A stretch of DNA of 64,000 bases from Coprinopsis marcescibilis. Lineage: Eukaryota; Basidiomycota; Agaricomycetes; Agaricales; Psathyrellaceae. The position numbers and the translations under genes are program-made. The DNA lies in NCBI GenBank assembly GCA_004369085.1, contig ML210218.1:1-64000 (forward strand), read 5' to 3'. Positions 21,389 to 34,500 of the stretch are shown one piece after another. The first letter of the stretch is position 1. Every line of letters starts with the position of its first letter. Below the pieces are notes generated by a model, which was not told where the DNA came from, did no database searches, and saw nothing but the letters and a program-made list of their open reading frames with translations.

Positions 21389-23333
21389 ATGTCGATGCAG
21401 AACATTGATTTCAATGAGCTGGGGATGACCCTTGCTGGCGCACATTTCGCAGGTCTCCTCCATCACCGAAAGGTGAGTTTCTTGGCGCAAATTTCTCTAA
21501 TTAGAAAATAAAGCCCTTATTTATAAAGATGCAGGCATACATATAAATACCCAAAAAGATATCTGCGCCTTTCAAAAAGTTAATTATCTTTTCCAAAATG
21601 AGCATCTTTTCCAAGCTTTTTCGGACGCAAAAAGCTTGAAAAAGATGTGTTGGCTCGAAGGGTGACGGCAATGGCGCCGTCTTCCATATATCAAGCCTAC
21701 TACCTCCATATTAGCTATTTGGAAATGCTAGGTTTTCATGTATATCCTTGTATATCCCGTGTCCTGTCAAATCAACTGTTATTGCCTATGCGGTGTAAAA
21801 AACCGTGAACACGTGAACATGATCCTTAGCCAGGGGCCGGGAGGGCTGGCTGGATTCGACGCGCCATGGCGTCACCATCAATGCAGCTTACAAACCCTGG
21901 ACCTGGGGATCTTTTTGAAGCTTTTCGCCGCTTTTTAAAGAAACCCTCTTGTTTCTAAAACATGCCCGTCGATGTAGAAAGAATCCACCATATTTTTAAA
22001 TAACCCAAGGACCTTTTCAGTGTTGAAAAGCTTTTCAACGCTGAAAAGGTCTTTGAGTATTTAAAATCTGTGAAAATGCTTGAAAACGCCAACCGAGTTT
22101 TGGTGATGTCCTTGCGACATTTGGCTCAGGTGGATCTCTACTATAATTATGCCTAACACAAGTCACTGATTCTCAGAGGCGCTTCAGGCTTGCAGCTATT
22201 CGTCGTGATTTACAGCCTCTGTGTGTACTTCGAAACACCAGTAGCTTACCGAAAGGGAAGGGGCCCGTATATCGCGACGAGCTGCATCCTTTCTGGGCTC
22301 TACATGCTCAGGACGGCCGTCTATATGCCCTTGATTTTTAGTGCCCTTTTCAAGGCTAAAAGTGCACGGGACTTTATGTCCCCAAACCATTGGATGGGAT
22401 ATCAAAACGGTTGGGAAGCGTACACTGCAGAGTTTAGCTTCACACTGATGGTGGCCCTTGCCGATGGCCTTCTGGTATGTGCTCGCGCTTTGATCAGTGT
22501 CGGTTTCTCAATCGAGTAATCTTTAATTCCACCAGCTTTACCGCTGCTACATTGTCCTGTACGGCTCTCGCTGGCTATTGGTGCTTCCAGGATTGACCTA
22601 CCTTGGAACAATCGGTATGTCGGGTTTCCATAGGGGTAGCCCTACTACAGCACTTCATGCTGACCCGCTTCGCATTTCTAGGTCTCCGTGTAGCTGGGGA
22701 CATAATGAACATAATAAATTACCTTGGTACCAGCGCTGCATTCTCACTCCCTGTGGGGGGCGTGTGGACTGGGTTAAACGTCGCAACAAACGTGATGATA
22801 ACCGGTCTGCTTTCATATCGCCTCAAAAAAGCTCAAAATGCACTGTCTGCCACCATGCCATCGCAAGGTCGCACCCCACTATTTGTCGGGGCTGCGAGTC
22901 TACTCATAGAATCAACGGCCCCCCTCACTTTCTTCGGTATCTGCTACGCTGCAATTGCGTTTGCAGAGATTCCACCTTCCGTCCCGCTTGACTCGCATAT
23001 CAGGATTCTATCAGCAGGGAAAGTACTTCATGAACTTTATTGTGGGTTTATTGTGAGTTGATAGTTTCTTGACAGCCCTAGTTGCACATATGCTGATGAT
23101 TTTCTTAGGTACTCTCGCCACAGATCATAGTGCTTAGGGTCACAACGGGACGGTCGTGGATGAAATCACCCAACTCGACCGGCAATGACGTTGGGCTCTC
23201 ACGATCTCTCGCGTTTGCACAGGCGCCTATTGAGCAGTCGCACATTACTGGGATGCAGGATGGACTTGAAGGGCAAGCAACATCATCCATTGATGGTACC
23301 GGCTCCTACAGTAAAGACGCAAAGGGGCTATAA
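21389..23333 (+). CDS. Seven-TM LYRCY-family gene copy 2, 5' end probably damaged
   Basis: Exons 2-5 are clear and open: 22188..22474, 22536..22614, 22682..23052, 23109..23333, with the same intron phases as copy 1 and an exon 3 of exactly 79 nt in both. They encode LYRCYIVLYGSRWLLVLP and the conserved LSPQIIVLRVTTGRSW. The presumed exon 1 (21389..21472, MSMQNIDFNELG and on to AGLLHHRK) ends at a GTGAGT donor in phase 0, whereas exon 2 needs phase 1. Moreover HHRK replaces the hydrophobic start of TM1, which suggests a one-base frameshift. The intron between them would be about 715 nt instead of 61 and carries two palindromes. So either copy 2 is a young pseudogene or transcription starts elsewhere. 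Exon 2 onward is under no visible decay. Confidence 0.6.
21603..21647. repeat. Hairpin-forming inverted repeat A
   Basis: The arms 21603-21621 (CATCTTTTCCAAGCTTTTT) and 21629-21647 are reverse complements with one mismatch in 19, around a 7-base GC-rich loop. It lies in the enlarged first intron of 7TM copy 2. Confidence 0.85.
22011..22050. repeat. 40-bp near-perfect palindrome B
   Basis: The two 20-base halves (left: ACCTTTTCAGTGTTGAAAAG) are reverse complements with one mismatch and no spacer, centred on AAGCTT. Weaker complementarity continues outward to about 21990 and 22070 (TTTAAATA/TATTTAAA). It lies in the same oversized intron as repeat A; together they suggest an inserted MITE-like element, although no terminal inverted repeats or target duplication are recognised. 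Confidence 0.85.
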
Positions 23334-23506
23334 CTAATATTGAGGCATGTAATTTGCAGAGTATTGTAGACAGAATAATAGAGAATCGTAGTCGATACGA
23401 AGAAAAATAATCATAATTTATAATACTATCGCCTACCTAGTATTTATAAAAATTTCAAAGGTGCATGATTTTGGGTATGTTCCTGAGCATATTATCTTAC
23501 CGGGAG

Positions 23507-23516
23507 NNNNNNNNNN
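23507..23516. other. Assembly gap (10 N)
   Basis: Ten ambiguous bases mark a scaffold join of unknown true length, 174 bases after the stop of 7TM copy 2. Sequence on the two sides may not be as close in the genome as it appears. Confidence 0.97.
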
Positions 23517-26039
23517 GCAGTGCAAGTCAGTTCTACGACCCAAAAAATGGAATGAATGGATTATTTATCATGAATACGGAGAATACAATGTACTAAGATA
23601 ATGTTTGTGAGGGTCCAGGCGAGTGTGTTTGGGCAGGGCATTTGGACGGAGCTTGAATACGTCACGCTGGGAAGCCTTGCAGAGACCCTCTTCGTTTAGA
23701 AGCGAACTACCTACCTCTGGGCTAAAGATCTCTTAAAATTATGTTACAAATATGATCTACATATGCACTAGTAGTCCTGAAAAATTTTTAGAGGCGAACG
23801 CCCTCTGGCATTATCTTCGATCTGGGGCGATACTGGGGTGCACGCCGATTTCGCGCAAATTTTCACCATTAAACGACACCTCCTGCCCTCACTTCTTACC
23901 CAAAAATCACGAAAAAAACTGTGTAGCCATCCTAGAGAGTATTCACACCATACTGGCTCGTTACCCTGGCTCTCTGTAGCGGTTCTACTGCTAAATTCAC
24001 GATTTATAAACTCCCAATGATTTATAAACACTTGGTCGGCGATAGTAGTGTTGACCAGGATGATTTGATGAGGCATCACAATTGCTGGACATGCTTCTGT
24101 TTTACCCGCCCGTTACGGTGACAGGCGAATCTGTTTCTCATTCTCAATCTTGCTTATTACACCGCGGCGGTTTCTAGATCTGACTCGCCAGACGTCGCAC
24201 ACTTAATTGCAAGTTAGCAAGTGGCAAAGAACCATTTATTAGATCCTCCAGCCAACTCGCCTGGACTCTGGATCTCAATCTGAGGCACCTCGGCTGTCAC
24301 GGCCTCCTGGCACTTTAAATGGCAAGCCCAAGTTCGGTGTTCTAGGCCGCTTCTGCAATGAACCCGATTCTCTAGTAGAGGTTCAACGGGGTATTGAATC
24401 TGCTAACGGGCGTGCCTTGTGGTTCTATAGGTTGCAGATTGGAATGGATGCCGAGTTCCTGCACGAACAAGGTTGGTGTGTGTACATATTCGCGAGAAGA
24501 GGTGAACGAATGATACCCGACCTCATTCCCAGCTTATCTCGATGGCTTGGATGACGGGTACTCTAAAATGTGCCTTGCAATTGCAGTAACAGGTTGTCGT
24601 GACACGTGTATCACCCTGCGTGTTTGACTGTTAATATTTGCCTGTGAGGCTCAAACTGAGCAATGCACATATACGATTGCTTTGAATCATGAGTTCAAGC
24701 TTCGCGTTCAATGAATGGTGACAGGAACAGGTGTCTACACTCACTGGATAGATCATATATCTTACTTTCCCTTGGATAAATCGAATCTTTCAACACGCCA
24801 GCTCAGCTACGGACATATTACGAATGCAGGTGCCGCGGGCTCTCGGTGTGAGTTGGGATAATCTCACAGAGGTAGGCCCGGAATGGACTGTGCTGGTCAA
24901 CCTGCAGTCACAGTAACTTTCTTATTTTCGGTAGAAGGTTCCTTTACTCGCTATAACCAACATTGGGTGGGAGACCCGCATGCTTTCGATCGCCTGACCT
25001 CCACAACACCACAAGTTCACGGGCTATGACTTCGAGAATGAATGGTTTCCGCGTTCTCGCTCTCACAGACAACACAGGTACTTTAGAGAAGGCCGGCCCC
25101 GTGCCGCAGGTAGCACGCTCTTTGTACCAAGATTCTCAGGCACCGATACCCGCGGTAGCAGAGAAGCCTCTAGTAGTTTGGTTTGTAACCTTTCCCAGAT
25201 AAAACCCGGGTTCGACTGTGTGGTTCCTTGATCGACCACCTGTATACCCTTTCCCTCCACAACTTGGACCCACACTGTCTTTGTCTGCTCTTGCTCAAGG
25301 TCGGGTGGCTCAGCTTTGATACTGCGCATAGATCGCAGCCGAACGAAGAGAACTGACATGGATGGACATGCGAACCGGGAGTTCGGAGTCAGAAGGCGAT
25401 AGAACAGAACTTGGACGCACACGAGCCTTTCTCTGGAGGGAGAATTCGTAATGTGCAATCTATCTCCTTTATCTTTCCTTGAATGGCCCGATATACAACC
25501 TTGATGATATGCTGCACAACTGCTCTCAAGCTCCAAATGAGTATATGTGCGTGAGTCGGGGTATCTTCGCACTGGCGATCGAGGAACATAGCAAACCCAC
25601 ACAGGGCTTTCTTCGGTAGTTATTTTCTTTGAGAGGTTAGCAGTGGGTGGGTGGATATTTGACTGGCTCTTCTTTGGAAATGACTGTTCGTATGTTGAAT
25701 TGAAGGCTCATGTAGTCCGAGAAGTTATTTCGGACCGGATGTTCAAACTAAAGGGCGAAGACGTGAATCATTTTATCACTGACCAATAGCCTGTACACCA
25801 TATCGTTTTCCTCTTCTCCCGACCAAGTGACCCAAGCCAAGCTTCTGCGACTCTATGAAGAGGTGATAACAGGAGTCACCAGCTCAATAATCTCTTCCAA
25901 TCGATAAGAAGCCTCACACGTGGTGGGCAAATTTGCATTAGTAGGCAACAGAGAGGGACTTGCGTGATTAACGACAGCGGAATACAAAGCGGCTTCTGCC
26001 TACCGTAATTAAATACATTCCAACGCATGTTGTCTAAAC

Positions 26040-26895
26040 TCAATTATCATAGCACTGACCCCATTCAGCGAAGTGGGCTATCCTCCTCGACCCTGGACTG
26101 CCTGAGAACGGAATAGACGATAACGCGGTGATCAGCATAATCTCATATTTCACATACCTCACATTCTTCGCGTATAACTGGCCTAATAGACGGCAAATCT
26201 GGAGGCTGATAAGACGCCGGGTACGGAACCTGAGTTTATCATGCCTCCGCAGAGAATAGACGCTTGAGAGGGCTTCAGTAGGCTGATCGTCATTTGAAAT
26301 TCCGTTCTCGGGGCGATTGAACTGACCCAGTTGGTCCTGAAGCTGTACCGCCATCAAATAGACAGACTTGAGTTGGGTCGAGTCGGAAGAAGTCCGACGA
26401 CTTGCAATAACCATTTTCGCATTTGAAAACATGAGGGCTATACGGGGAGCTCGAGGCAGTTACAAAACAATGATGATCGACAGCTACCCTGCCGAAGCAA
26501 TACAATGAAAGTGATAGCAATCGATATAGCACAGATCATAAGTGGTGAGAGTCAAGTCTTCTTGAACCAAAGTGAGTCCGAGTGTCCTCATCAGGCTCGA
26601 AATCACATCAATAATCAAGAGCCAGTGTTTTACTTGCCTTTCATCATGATGAACAGCATCAGCGAAGAGGGAACGAAGTAGAGAACACATGGTAGACAGT
26701 TCAACATAAACATCTGCCAAAGAGTGGTGTTTATGCCCATCGTGCATAACGAGCCATCTAGTGATCGTGTAAAGACGAGAGATCAATAAAAAGTAAAAAG
26801 TAAAATCACCTTGGTTGCAGCAACGCCACGTCAAGCTATTTTCTCGATATTCGCACAATAGCGCAACAGTGAAGGCATGAGAATCGAGTTTCATG
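26040..26895 (-). pseudogene. Possible decayed membrane-protein gene
   Basis: On the minus strand several neighbouring frames contain membrane-like segments: CLPCVLYFVPSSLMLFIMM (about 26640-26700) and LMICAISIAITFIVLL (about 26495-26545). A hydrophilic frame follows (NAKMVIASRRTSSDSTQ and on). Intron-like GT/AG sites lie between some of them, but no continuous in-phase model can be built. The family is not recognised. Chance hydrophobicity cannot be excluded. Confidence 0.2.
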
Positions 26896-29800
26896 GAACT
26901 CCAAATGCTCCTTTACAATTGTCAAGCCACGTAATTCGACAACCGCTTACCCAAAAATCAGGGCAACCAGGAACGTCAACCCACCGAGCCCGCCGCACAA
27001 GACAGTGTCGAAAACGTGGATATGTCTATCTGCATGTGCTGTCAGTGTCAACAAACCAGATCGTCGCCGATGGATGGGCGCTCTCCGTTGACCACGAATT
27101 TGGACAGCAAACCTGCGGAGAGACGATATCCATCGGCAGAGCTGGTGTCATGGGTGGTTGACCATGAACCGACAGTAGTGGCCGTCCGATTTTAGTAGTA
27201 CAACCTTATCCGTTGGGAGTAGACATACGAACTGCTCATCGTCCTGAAAGACAAAGAACAGAACTCAACCATCGCGGACATGCAATTGAGTTGATAAGTT
27301 ATCACCAACCGTCGGCCTGTCAGCGTCTTTCGACCTTGCGAATCTATGTACCAGAACCAGACGACTCACCTCTGATCTGAGATTCCCAAAAGATGATGGT
27401 ATGCTACACAAATACCGCTGACGCAGAGGTATCTCACAAGCGAGAGAACTGCAACGCGTCTAGCCCGAACGTAACGTTATTCAAATTAATTACCAAAATA
27501 AAGGTGAGAACTCACCAAAGCACCAGATCATGGACGCATGATTCCATATATTGATGCACCGCGGTTCCGGCGTGATTTCGAAATTGTAAAATACCTAGTA
27601 CCGCCAAACCGAATTACGAGTCCGGCAACCACGGTAAGAGGACAACCTTTTACGTACCAGATTGGCCACGAGAGAGCGGGATCTTGAAGATGTGACGCAA
27701 AGCCCGAGGGATACAGAGTAAATCCTTTTAGGGTACTAATTCCACTACAATTTCAGTGAGCACCGTTGTGTTCTCATCGGTCAACCTAGCCATGCTCTCG
27801 CAGTCACGGCGACCATCAAGAGGTCTTAAAGTTGAGAACCTGAGGTTGTTGGCACTGCAACCTTACTTGAAGCAAAGTCTTGTGAATTTTGCTACTAAGC
27901 CGCAACTAGCGGTGACCTAGCATCACCTTCAAGTTCGGCTGACGTTGTGATGTTAGAGTTGAGATTTAACTTTTGGGAGTTAGATTCGGCCAGAAAAATC
28001 TCACCAACCAACCAACCATCCATGTGAAACGCGCACTCGACGTAATCCTAAGAGTGGATATTGTCAGCCATTAGAAAGCCATATCAAGCCTCGTATAAAC
28101 TCACTTTAAACACTGATACTTATAAACCACTAATGGGTCAAATCGGAGCGGACACTCATTCCCTGGTGTTTTCACGGGGTAAGTATTTAGACGCATGCGA
28201 CTTTGGTTGGTTCACGGAAGGATCATTTCACGGTTGTACGTCCATGGATATCAGATATCCCGGAGTTCACGCGCCAAATTGCAGAAATAAGAATTAACCA
28301 ATAGGAATCTAGAGCCGGAGAATGCAGTTAATGCATACGAGTCTGAGTGGACATGGGGTTTCGTCTGAATTTTCGATTGCTTCATCCAGACGGGCAAGTC
28401 CGAGTCATTTGTGGCGTGGAATCATCATTGAGGGGCTGCATTCCATGAACTTCGGTAAGGTAAGGACGGGTTATTGATGAGCATGGTACGACGGATCACA
28501 CACCTGAACGACTGAATGTTTCACTGTATGGGGTTCGTGAAGTTAGCTTGTACCCTGTGAGACTTTGACCGACGAAAATATGGGTGCACGGTGAAGACAC
28601 GTGCGGACCGAAGAGCCTGAAATTCAAGCTAAAGCCAGTCTCCAGACTTATTCCGCTTGGAGTTAGCGACAGGTGGTGACCAGTGACCGTGCAATATCGG
28701 TCATATGGCACCACTCAGACGAGTGTCTTTGCTGTTGTACAATCGACCAATGTACAAACGGAAAGGGCCATAAGCCAACTGGGCCGCATCCTGGTACCAA
28801 GATTTGGTAAATTGCCTGGCCAGAGGTGGTGGTCAAGACGAGGCGACAACGGCAACGATTGCAGACTGATTGGCCCCTATAAGTGCCCGATGATGGCCCT
28901 GCCGGAACGCGTCGGTGCCTCATGATTTCATGGCGAGCCATTCCGAACCGCCGAGCCTGGTTCAGGCGGGAAACCGACTGGCTGAGCCGGCTTGAATTGG
29001 CTAATTTGATGACGAATTGGGTTGCCGACGCCGACAAAACCTTTGCTCCTGCGAATCAAAACCCAGGACGACGCTCGATAATTGCCGGCTCTTGACACCA
29101 TAAGAACCGGAACCAAGACAGAGCTGCTCATGACGCCGTCCAGATTACGCGGAACACTTTGGTAAACACACTGAGCAACACCATCCGACACCTTCCGACC
29201 ACAAATGTGCGCAGTTGCCCGCACGTTGATAGAGGCTGACAGTCGTTCCACATTTCTGGCAAGCAGATATGATTGACGGCCCGACACTAATCACAAAGAG
29301 GTGGCAGGCTGGTGATACCTTTTCCCGGGTGGCTACGCATCAACTTAAGAGAGTTGTTTGAGTCAACGAGACCTCGATTGTAATCGGCGCACTAATGAAC
29401 TCACAAACGTTGTGTACTCGTCTTGAAGCTTGAAGCTTGAAGAACCACCTCGCAAGTTTCAGAGAGAACTGCATGGGTACATAAAAAGATAAAAACTCAG
29501 CGGCGGCGTCAGCCACTGCATCACATGCATCACAACCGATGATGTCATCAGCCAGACTCCGGCCATTGCCAGGCTCAGCTGGAAACCATGAAAGGGATCT
29601 TTATCCAGACAATGAGGTCAATTTGGACAATGTTCTGGCTAAATTGAGGCAACTAGACCTGGTGTGCGTTTCTCTCGCATCCGAGAACCTACACTCCAGC
29701 GAAGCAGGTTAAAGTGGGCTTGGACTTCGGATCGTCGCGTGTTGGCCGTTGGCTTCGACGTTCTGATACTCCACCAGAGGTTAATTCGCCTCTACTGGTC

Positions 29801-31245
29801 ATCTACTGTCACGTCATACATTTATAAAGTCTGCGACATCATTGGAGCAGACTCGCCATCCAAGGAGCAAGACGTGCCAGTTATGTTCAGTACTTCACTC
29901 CCTCTTCCGAGTACCTTCCGGTTCATTCACATAGTACTGCTAGTATTACCTAGTGACATCATGGCGGTGGCTCAAAGGTGCAACTGATTTGCGTTAGGTT
30001 CGATCGTCGTTATGCTGCGGGATGTACAGGCGTCGAGCTGGTGCAAACGAAATCAAACTGTATTCCGTAGCGATGTGCCCAACACAATTTGTGGCCAGCC
30101 CACGTCATTGCTTGCTCACTTAGAAAGTTGAAACATGGAATGGCACCTCCCGGATTCTGATAGAAAGTGCCCGTTACTATTATGAGTCACCCGCTACCCC
30201 AGCGAGTTTGGTGATGTAAAACGATATTCGGAAGGTCATAGACAACAGTTAGAAGAGAGCCAAACCGGCTCGGGGCGAACTACGGGGCGATTATCAGGGA
30301 TGAGCGCCTATCAAACACATGTCCATCTTCAACTTGTCCCTTCGTCAAACTTCAGTTGAAAGTCCGCTCTGCATATTACTGGCTGGCGAAGGTCAGATGC
30401 TCTGCGCAATATGTAGTTGTAGCTACAGTGATGCTTCAGACTTTGTCCCCCATGTAAATCAATCTCAGAAACCTGCCTCTCCCATCTCCCTGAGGAGTAG
30501 TGTAGATCGGCTGAGTGGTATCTCGCCCCTCTTCTGGAGCACGGTCCTCAGATTTCGCGATTTACTTCGCGTTCCCGTCGTCCCATGCGAGCTTACTACC
30601 TCTAACTTCGAGTCCTCAACCAATCTCTCGGACTGGCTTCTTCTCCATCCTACGTACGAATGAATCACAGAACCTTGCATAGACAAACCGAGCTTCCATA
30701 CTGCCAGGGATCACAGATCCTCGTTCAGATCCAAAGGATCTAAATGTAATCGAGTACACATTAACTCAGCCGATGATCTTCTTACTTTATCATCAATTCA
30801 AGCCAATTGCTCTACCCGTTGTATCGATGATAGAAGGGGCACGCTCGCTATCAACAAACGTACGACCTTCACATTGGACGTGCACTTTGCCTCCATCCTA
30901 TCCTCACGCATTATATAGGGTGGAGCATATTCTTCTATTTCTTTGATTATCACTGCAGATTTTATCAGGCAAGTCACTTCCCATTTCCCGAGGCGAGCCG
31001 ACGGAAAAGTCGGATGAACCGCGACTCAGATGAGATCCAGTCGTAGAATCAACATTTATAAATTTATCTTCTGGCGATATTTGTTCTATAGGCAGCAGCG
31101 TACTATAGCTCAGTAGCTTGCCTCTTGCTTTGTAAGACCAACCACAAGACCATTGTCGAAGGCCTTAGACCACTCTTTGTCGATTACCACGGAAACACTT
31201 CTTTGCTTTCAAGGCACTTGCGGGAAGCCATTGGGTGCGCATATT

Positions 31246-31256
31246 GGGGGGGGGGG
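31246..31256. repeat. Poly-G tract (G11)
   Basis: Eleven consecutive G residues; a mononucleotide run prone to length error in sequencing. Confidence 0.95.
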
Positions 31257-31490
31257 CTTCAGATAACGTCAACTCGTACTGTTGAATTGGATGATTTTGG
31301 TACAGCTAATCCCAAAATGATAGGGTAGCCACCCCGTTCTCCCTAATCAGACACAAATTTGGAGGCGCAAGTTTGTCTCAAGCCAGTAAGCGCGCAAGCA
31401 GGCAAAAATAAAATGTTTTAAAGATACAATGAGTACATTGTGAATACAAGCGAATGTAATCCAACACAGATCTGCATTCAAATCAATCTC

Positions 31491-31509
31491 CCCACCACCA
31501 CCACCACCA
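31491..31509. repeat. (CCA)n microsatellite
   Basis: Six CCA units in a row in non-coding sequence. Confidence 0.9.
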
Positions 31510-34500
31510 GACCATCGATATCAGGCTGATGCATCCAGAACTTCAAGCTCCAGTCCCTTGATATATGATTGACACAGGTCCAGTTTCTTGACTTTGATCT
31601 GATACTACCTTGTACACCCTCCTCAGCTCCATTGTCGTCGAAGCACAGACACAAGTCCCATACATCAGACATTTTTGATAGATTTGAACTAGCTTACATA
31701 GTGGCCTGAGGCGTCCTGCCGCCTCTCCTGAATTCCACGAGCATGCTTGCATATTAATGATGCCTTTTCCAGGTGAATCCGCCCCTAATTTGATGTGATG
31801 CACCTGGACAGGCTTACTTAGCGCCCGCACGGCGGCCAGGATGATCTTGCTGTGTTTTCATTGCTCCACCGCCTCGAACCGAACATCGGCTCACAAGTCT
31901 CTTCCTCAATCATTCTCTCACCGCATTGCTCTCCTTCGTTAACTTTAATTTGTCAATAAATGAAGAAAGCCACCAGCATGATCAAATAAATTTCAGTTTA
32001 AATATAGCCATGCTTACCTTATGCTCATCACATTAGCCCAAGCAATCAATTCCGCCCGCCATGTCGTCTCTCAATCAAAACCATCACGAACTCGTGCCAG
32101 GTCTAGCACCATCGACTCGCAATCCGCAAACGCCTTCGCCCAAAGATGGAATGCACATCACATTCATGTTGCTGTGAAGGTCGGCAGGTACGCCAAACGA
32201 TTTACCGTGACTGCCAGCTGGCAAACGTTAGGCAGGCGTTCGCGTTCTTATGGTAACTTTAAATCTAGGGTGGTTATTATGGCGACTTTTGTTTGAACAA
32301 GATAACGTACTCATATTCCAAACGAGTTCTCGAAACGCCGATACCTGAATCTGTATACGAATTGGTTCGCGAGGCACGCACGCATTCAACGAACCATTAT
32401 GCCGTGGTGGCACTCTCTCCCGCGTCTGAATCCGACTCAAAGCTGTTGACACCCTGTGCCGACATAATTGCGCCGTACGCAGAGTCCTACCTGCCCTTAC
32501 ATCACCGTCCGAGAAGCACGCATTAGTCAATGCCTGCGCTGGTCCTGGAGGCTCTTGTCTCCCTCAGCGGCGCGTGGTGATCTGGTATCGACGGTGGGTC
32601 GACTCGATCAAAGAAGAATGAAGAACATCACGAACCCTTGACCGACATCTGGTTTGTGTGATAGCGTCCAACAATCTCCCAAACTCATCTTGCAATCTAG
32701 AAACTGGCAGACCCACAGATGGCCAGCTACATACAAAAGAACTTCGGCATATGCGAATCTCGAACGTCAGATGGACGTGGGCTGTCTTTGTTCTCGCCTT
32801 GCATGCGCCGCCCCGCTTCTAATTCTGGTGGGATCAGAACCTCGAATACGTACATGCACACATAGATATGTATGTACCTATGTGAGTTCTGAATTCTTTT
32901 GTTCCTCTTCGAACCTCGTTATGAATGGGAACCCTGATTAACCAAAGCTTGGGAAAATGTAGGCGAGGGTGCTATTCTTATTCTTCTCTTGTTCTATCTC
33001 TCTTTTCTAGTATGTCCTTTCTAGTCTTGCTTGCGTAGGGGCACCACATGCATGCGTCTTAGTCTTACTGATGATCATAACCCCAGCATTCATTCGCTAC
33101 AGACTTACTTTGGGTTTTCTGATATCAGGGTTTGAACAGTCACACTCGTCGGAGAACTTGGGATAATTGCCTTCTGCGGAAGACTCGTGGTTGCCGCCGT
33201 TTCCACCACCGGTGAGATTTCGCAGGCTCATCTCTGCTGGGACGGTCACCTCGAAACCTGAGCGCTGAGCAGCGATCAGAGTTCCGTCGACCACTCACTG
33301 GCAAGGTTATGTGAACAGTACGTACGCGTTGCCCACTTTACGTTAATCGTGACCATCAATCGCAACGACAGTTTCCTCCTTCAGGTGTTGAAAACCCAAG
33401 TGAGAAAGATACACCTCAAGGCTCTTTTGTAATATGTATTGAATTCCTGGCCTCTAGGATATACCATCAACGACAAATTCAAGCATGCAACGAGCAACGG
33501 CGACTGGGTCTCCATCATACCTGTCATAATATCACCCATCTGAATCTTACTGCGATTTACGACTCCAACTTATCCACTCCAGACCCTGGCTCGGGCTCGG
33601 AAATCAATCATCCGAAGATGAAGATTTCAACATTTTCATGGCCCAAAATTGGACTCTTTGAAGTTTTCAGAGTAAGTAATTGGTCTCGGCGTAGTAAGCT
33701 CGCAGTGGCGACTGTCGAATCTTTTTGACAGAGGGTGTCGCGGTGTCTGGATGCTTAGCGCCTTTCGCCGGCGCCACCTCACAAGTGCGCACGACTCGGG
33801 AGAGTCTCGTGGTCAGCCTAAACAAGGTCATTCGGTCGTCTTAGCCGTACCTTACCTCAATCCCGCTTCTTGGCAATGTGTCCGAGTGAGAATTCAATAC
33901 TACAAGTACCTTGGTATCCTATTCTCCTTGGCTTACCCACCCCAACGTACCTTTGCCTGTGCCGTCCTTCCCTTTCTAGATCCTGGTATCTCACTACCTA
34001 TCACTAACCCACGTCGGGCGCATTTGCCACTCCCGCTGGTTTTCGTTGAACGTCCAGGTGGTGCTGACTGACTTGTGTCACGTACGTCTCAATCGGACAT
34101 GGGAGAGTTTTTGGGAAAATGCCCACCGCTCCCTCTGCCAATGACATGCATGAGCAAAATCCAAACAAACCTGATACTCTTTCGCGCGGTCCTTGTTCGA
34201 CAGCTGCAAAGGCCATTTAGGGTATGTACGAGAGGCATTAGTATTTATTCTGTACTTGGTTTGTTAGGTGTTGGTAAGTTGTACGAAAAGGGATGTAAAC
34301 GGGCGTCGGGTGATTTGTTTAGCGCGTCTGTGTCGGTTCATCATGGCGCGTCAGGTAAGGTATGAAAGTATACAAGCGCCAGTTATCAATCAGTCATTTG
34401 GATTGTAAGTATGTAAGTTCAAGGTAATACTTCTTCCAGGTGAGTAAGTAATCTAACTTGAAGTTCGTCTCAATCGCACTCGCTCTAATCTCTCGGCACC

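Noticed and set aside
25120..25230. A-box and B-box-like elements suggesting a tRNA-derived SINE
   Set aside because: The B-box-like GGTTCGACT is suggestive, but acceptor and anticodon stems do not form and no tail or second copy was seen.
33097..33294. Minus-strand frame ending at a GTAAGT donor
   Set aside because: The hydrophilic frame looks protein-like, but no credible preceding intron (the only one would be about 35 nt) or following exon could be found.
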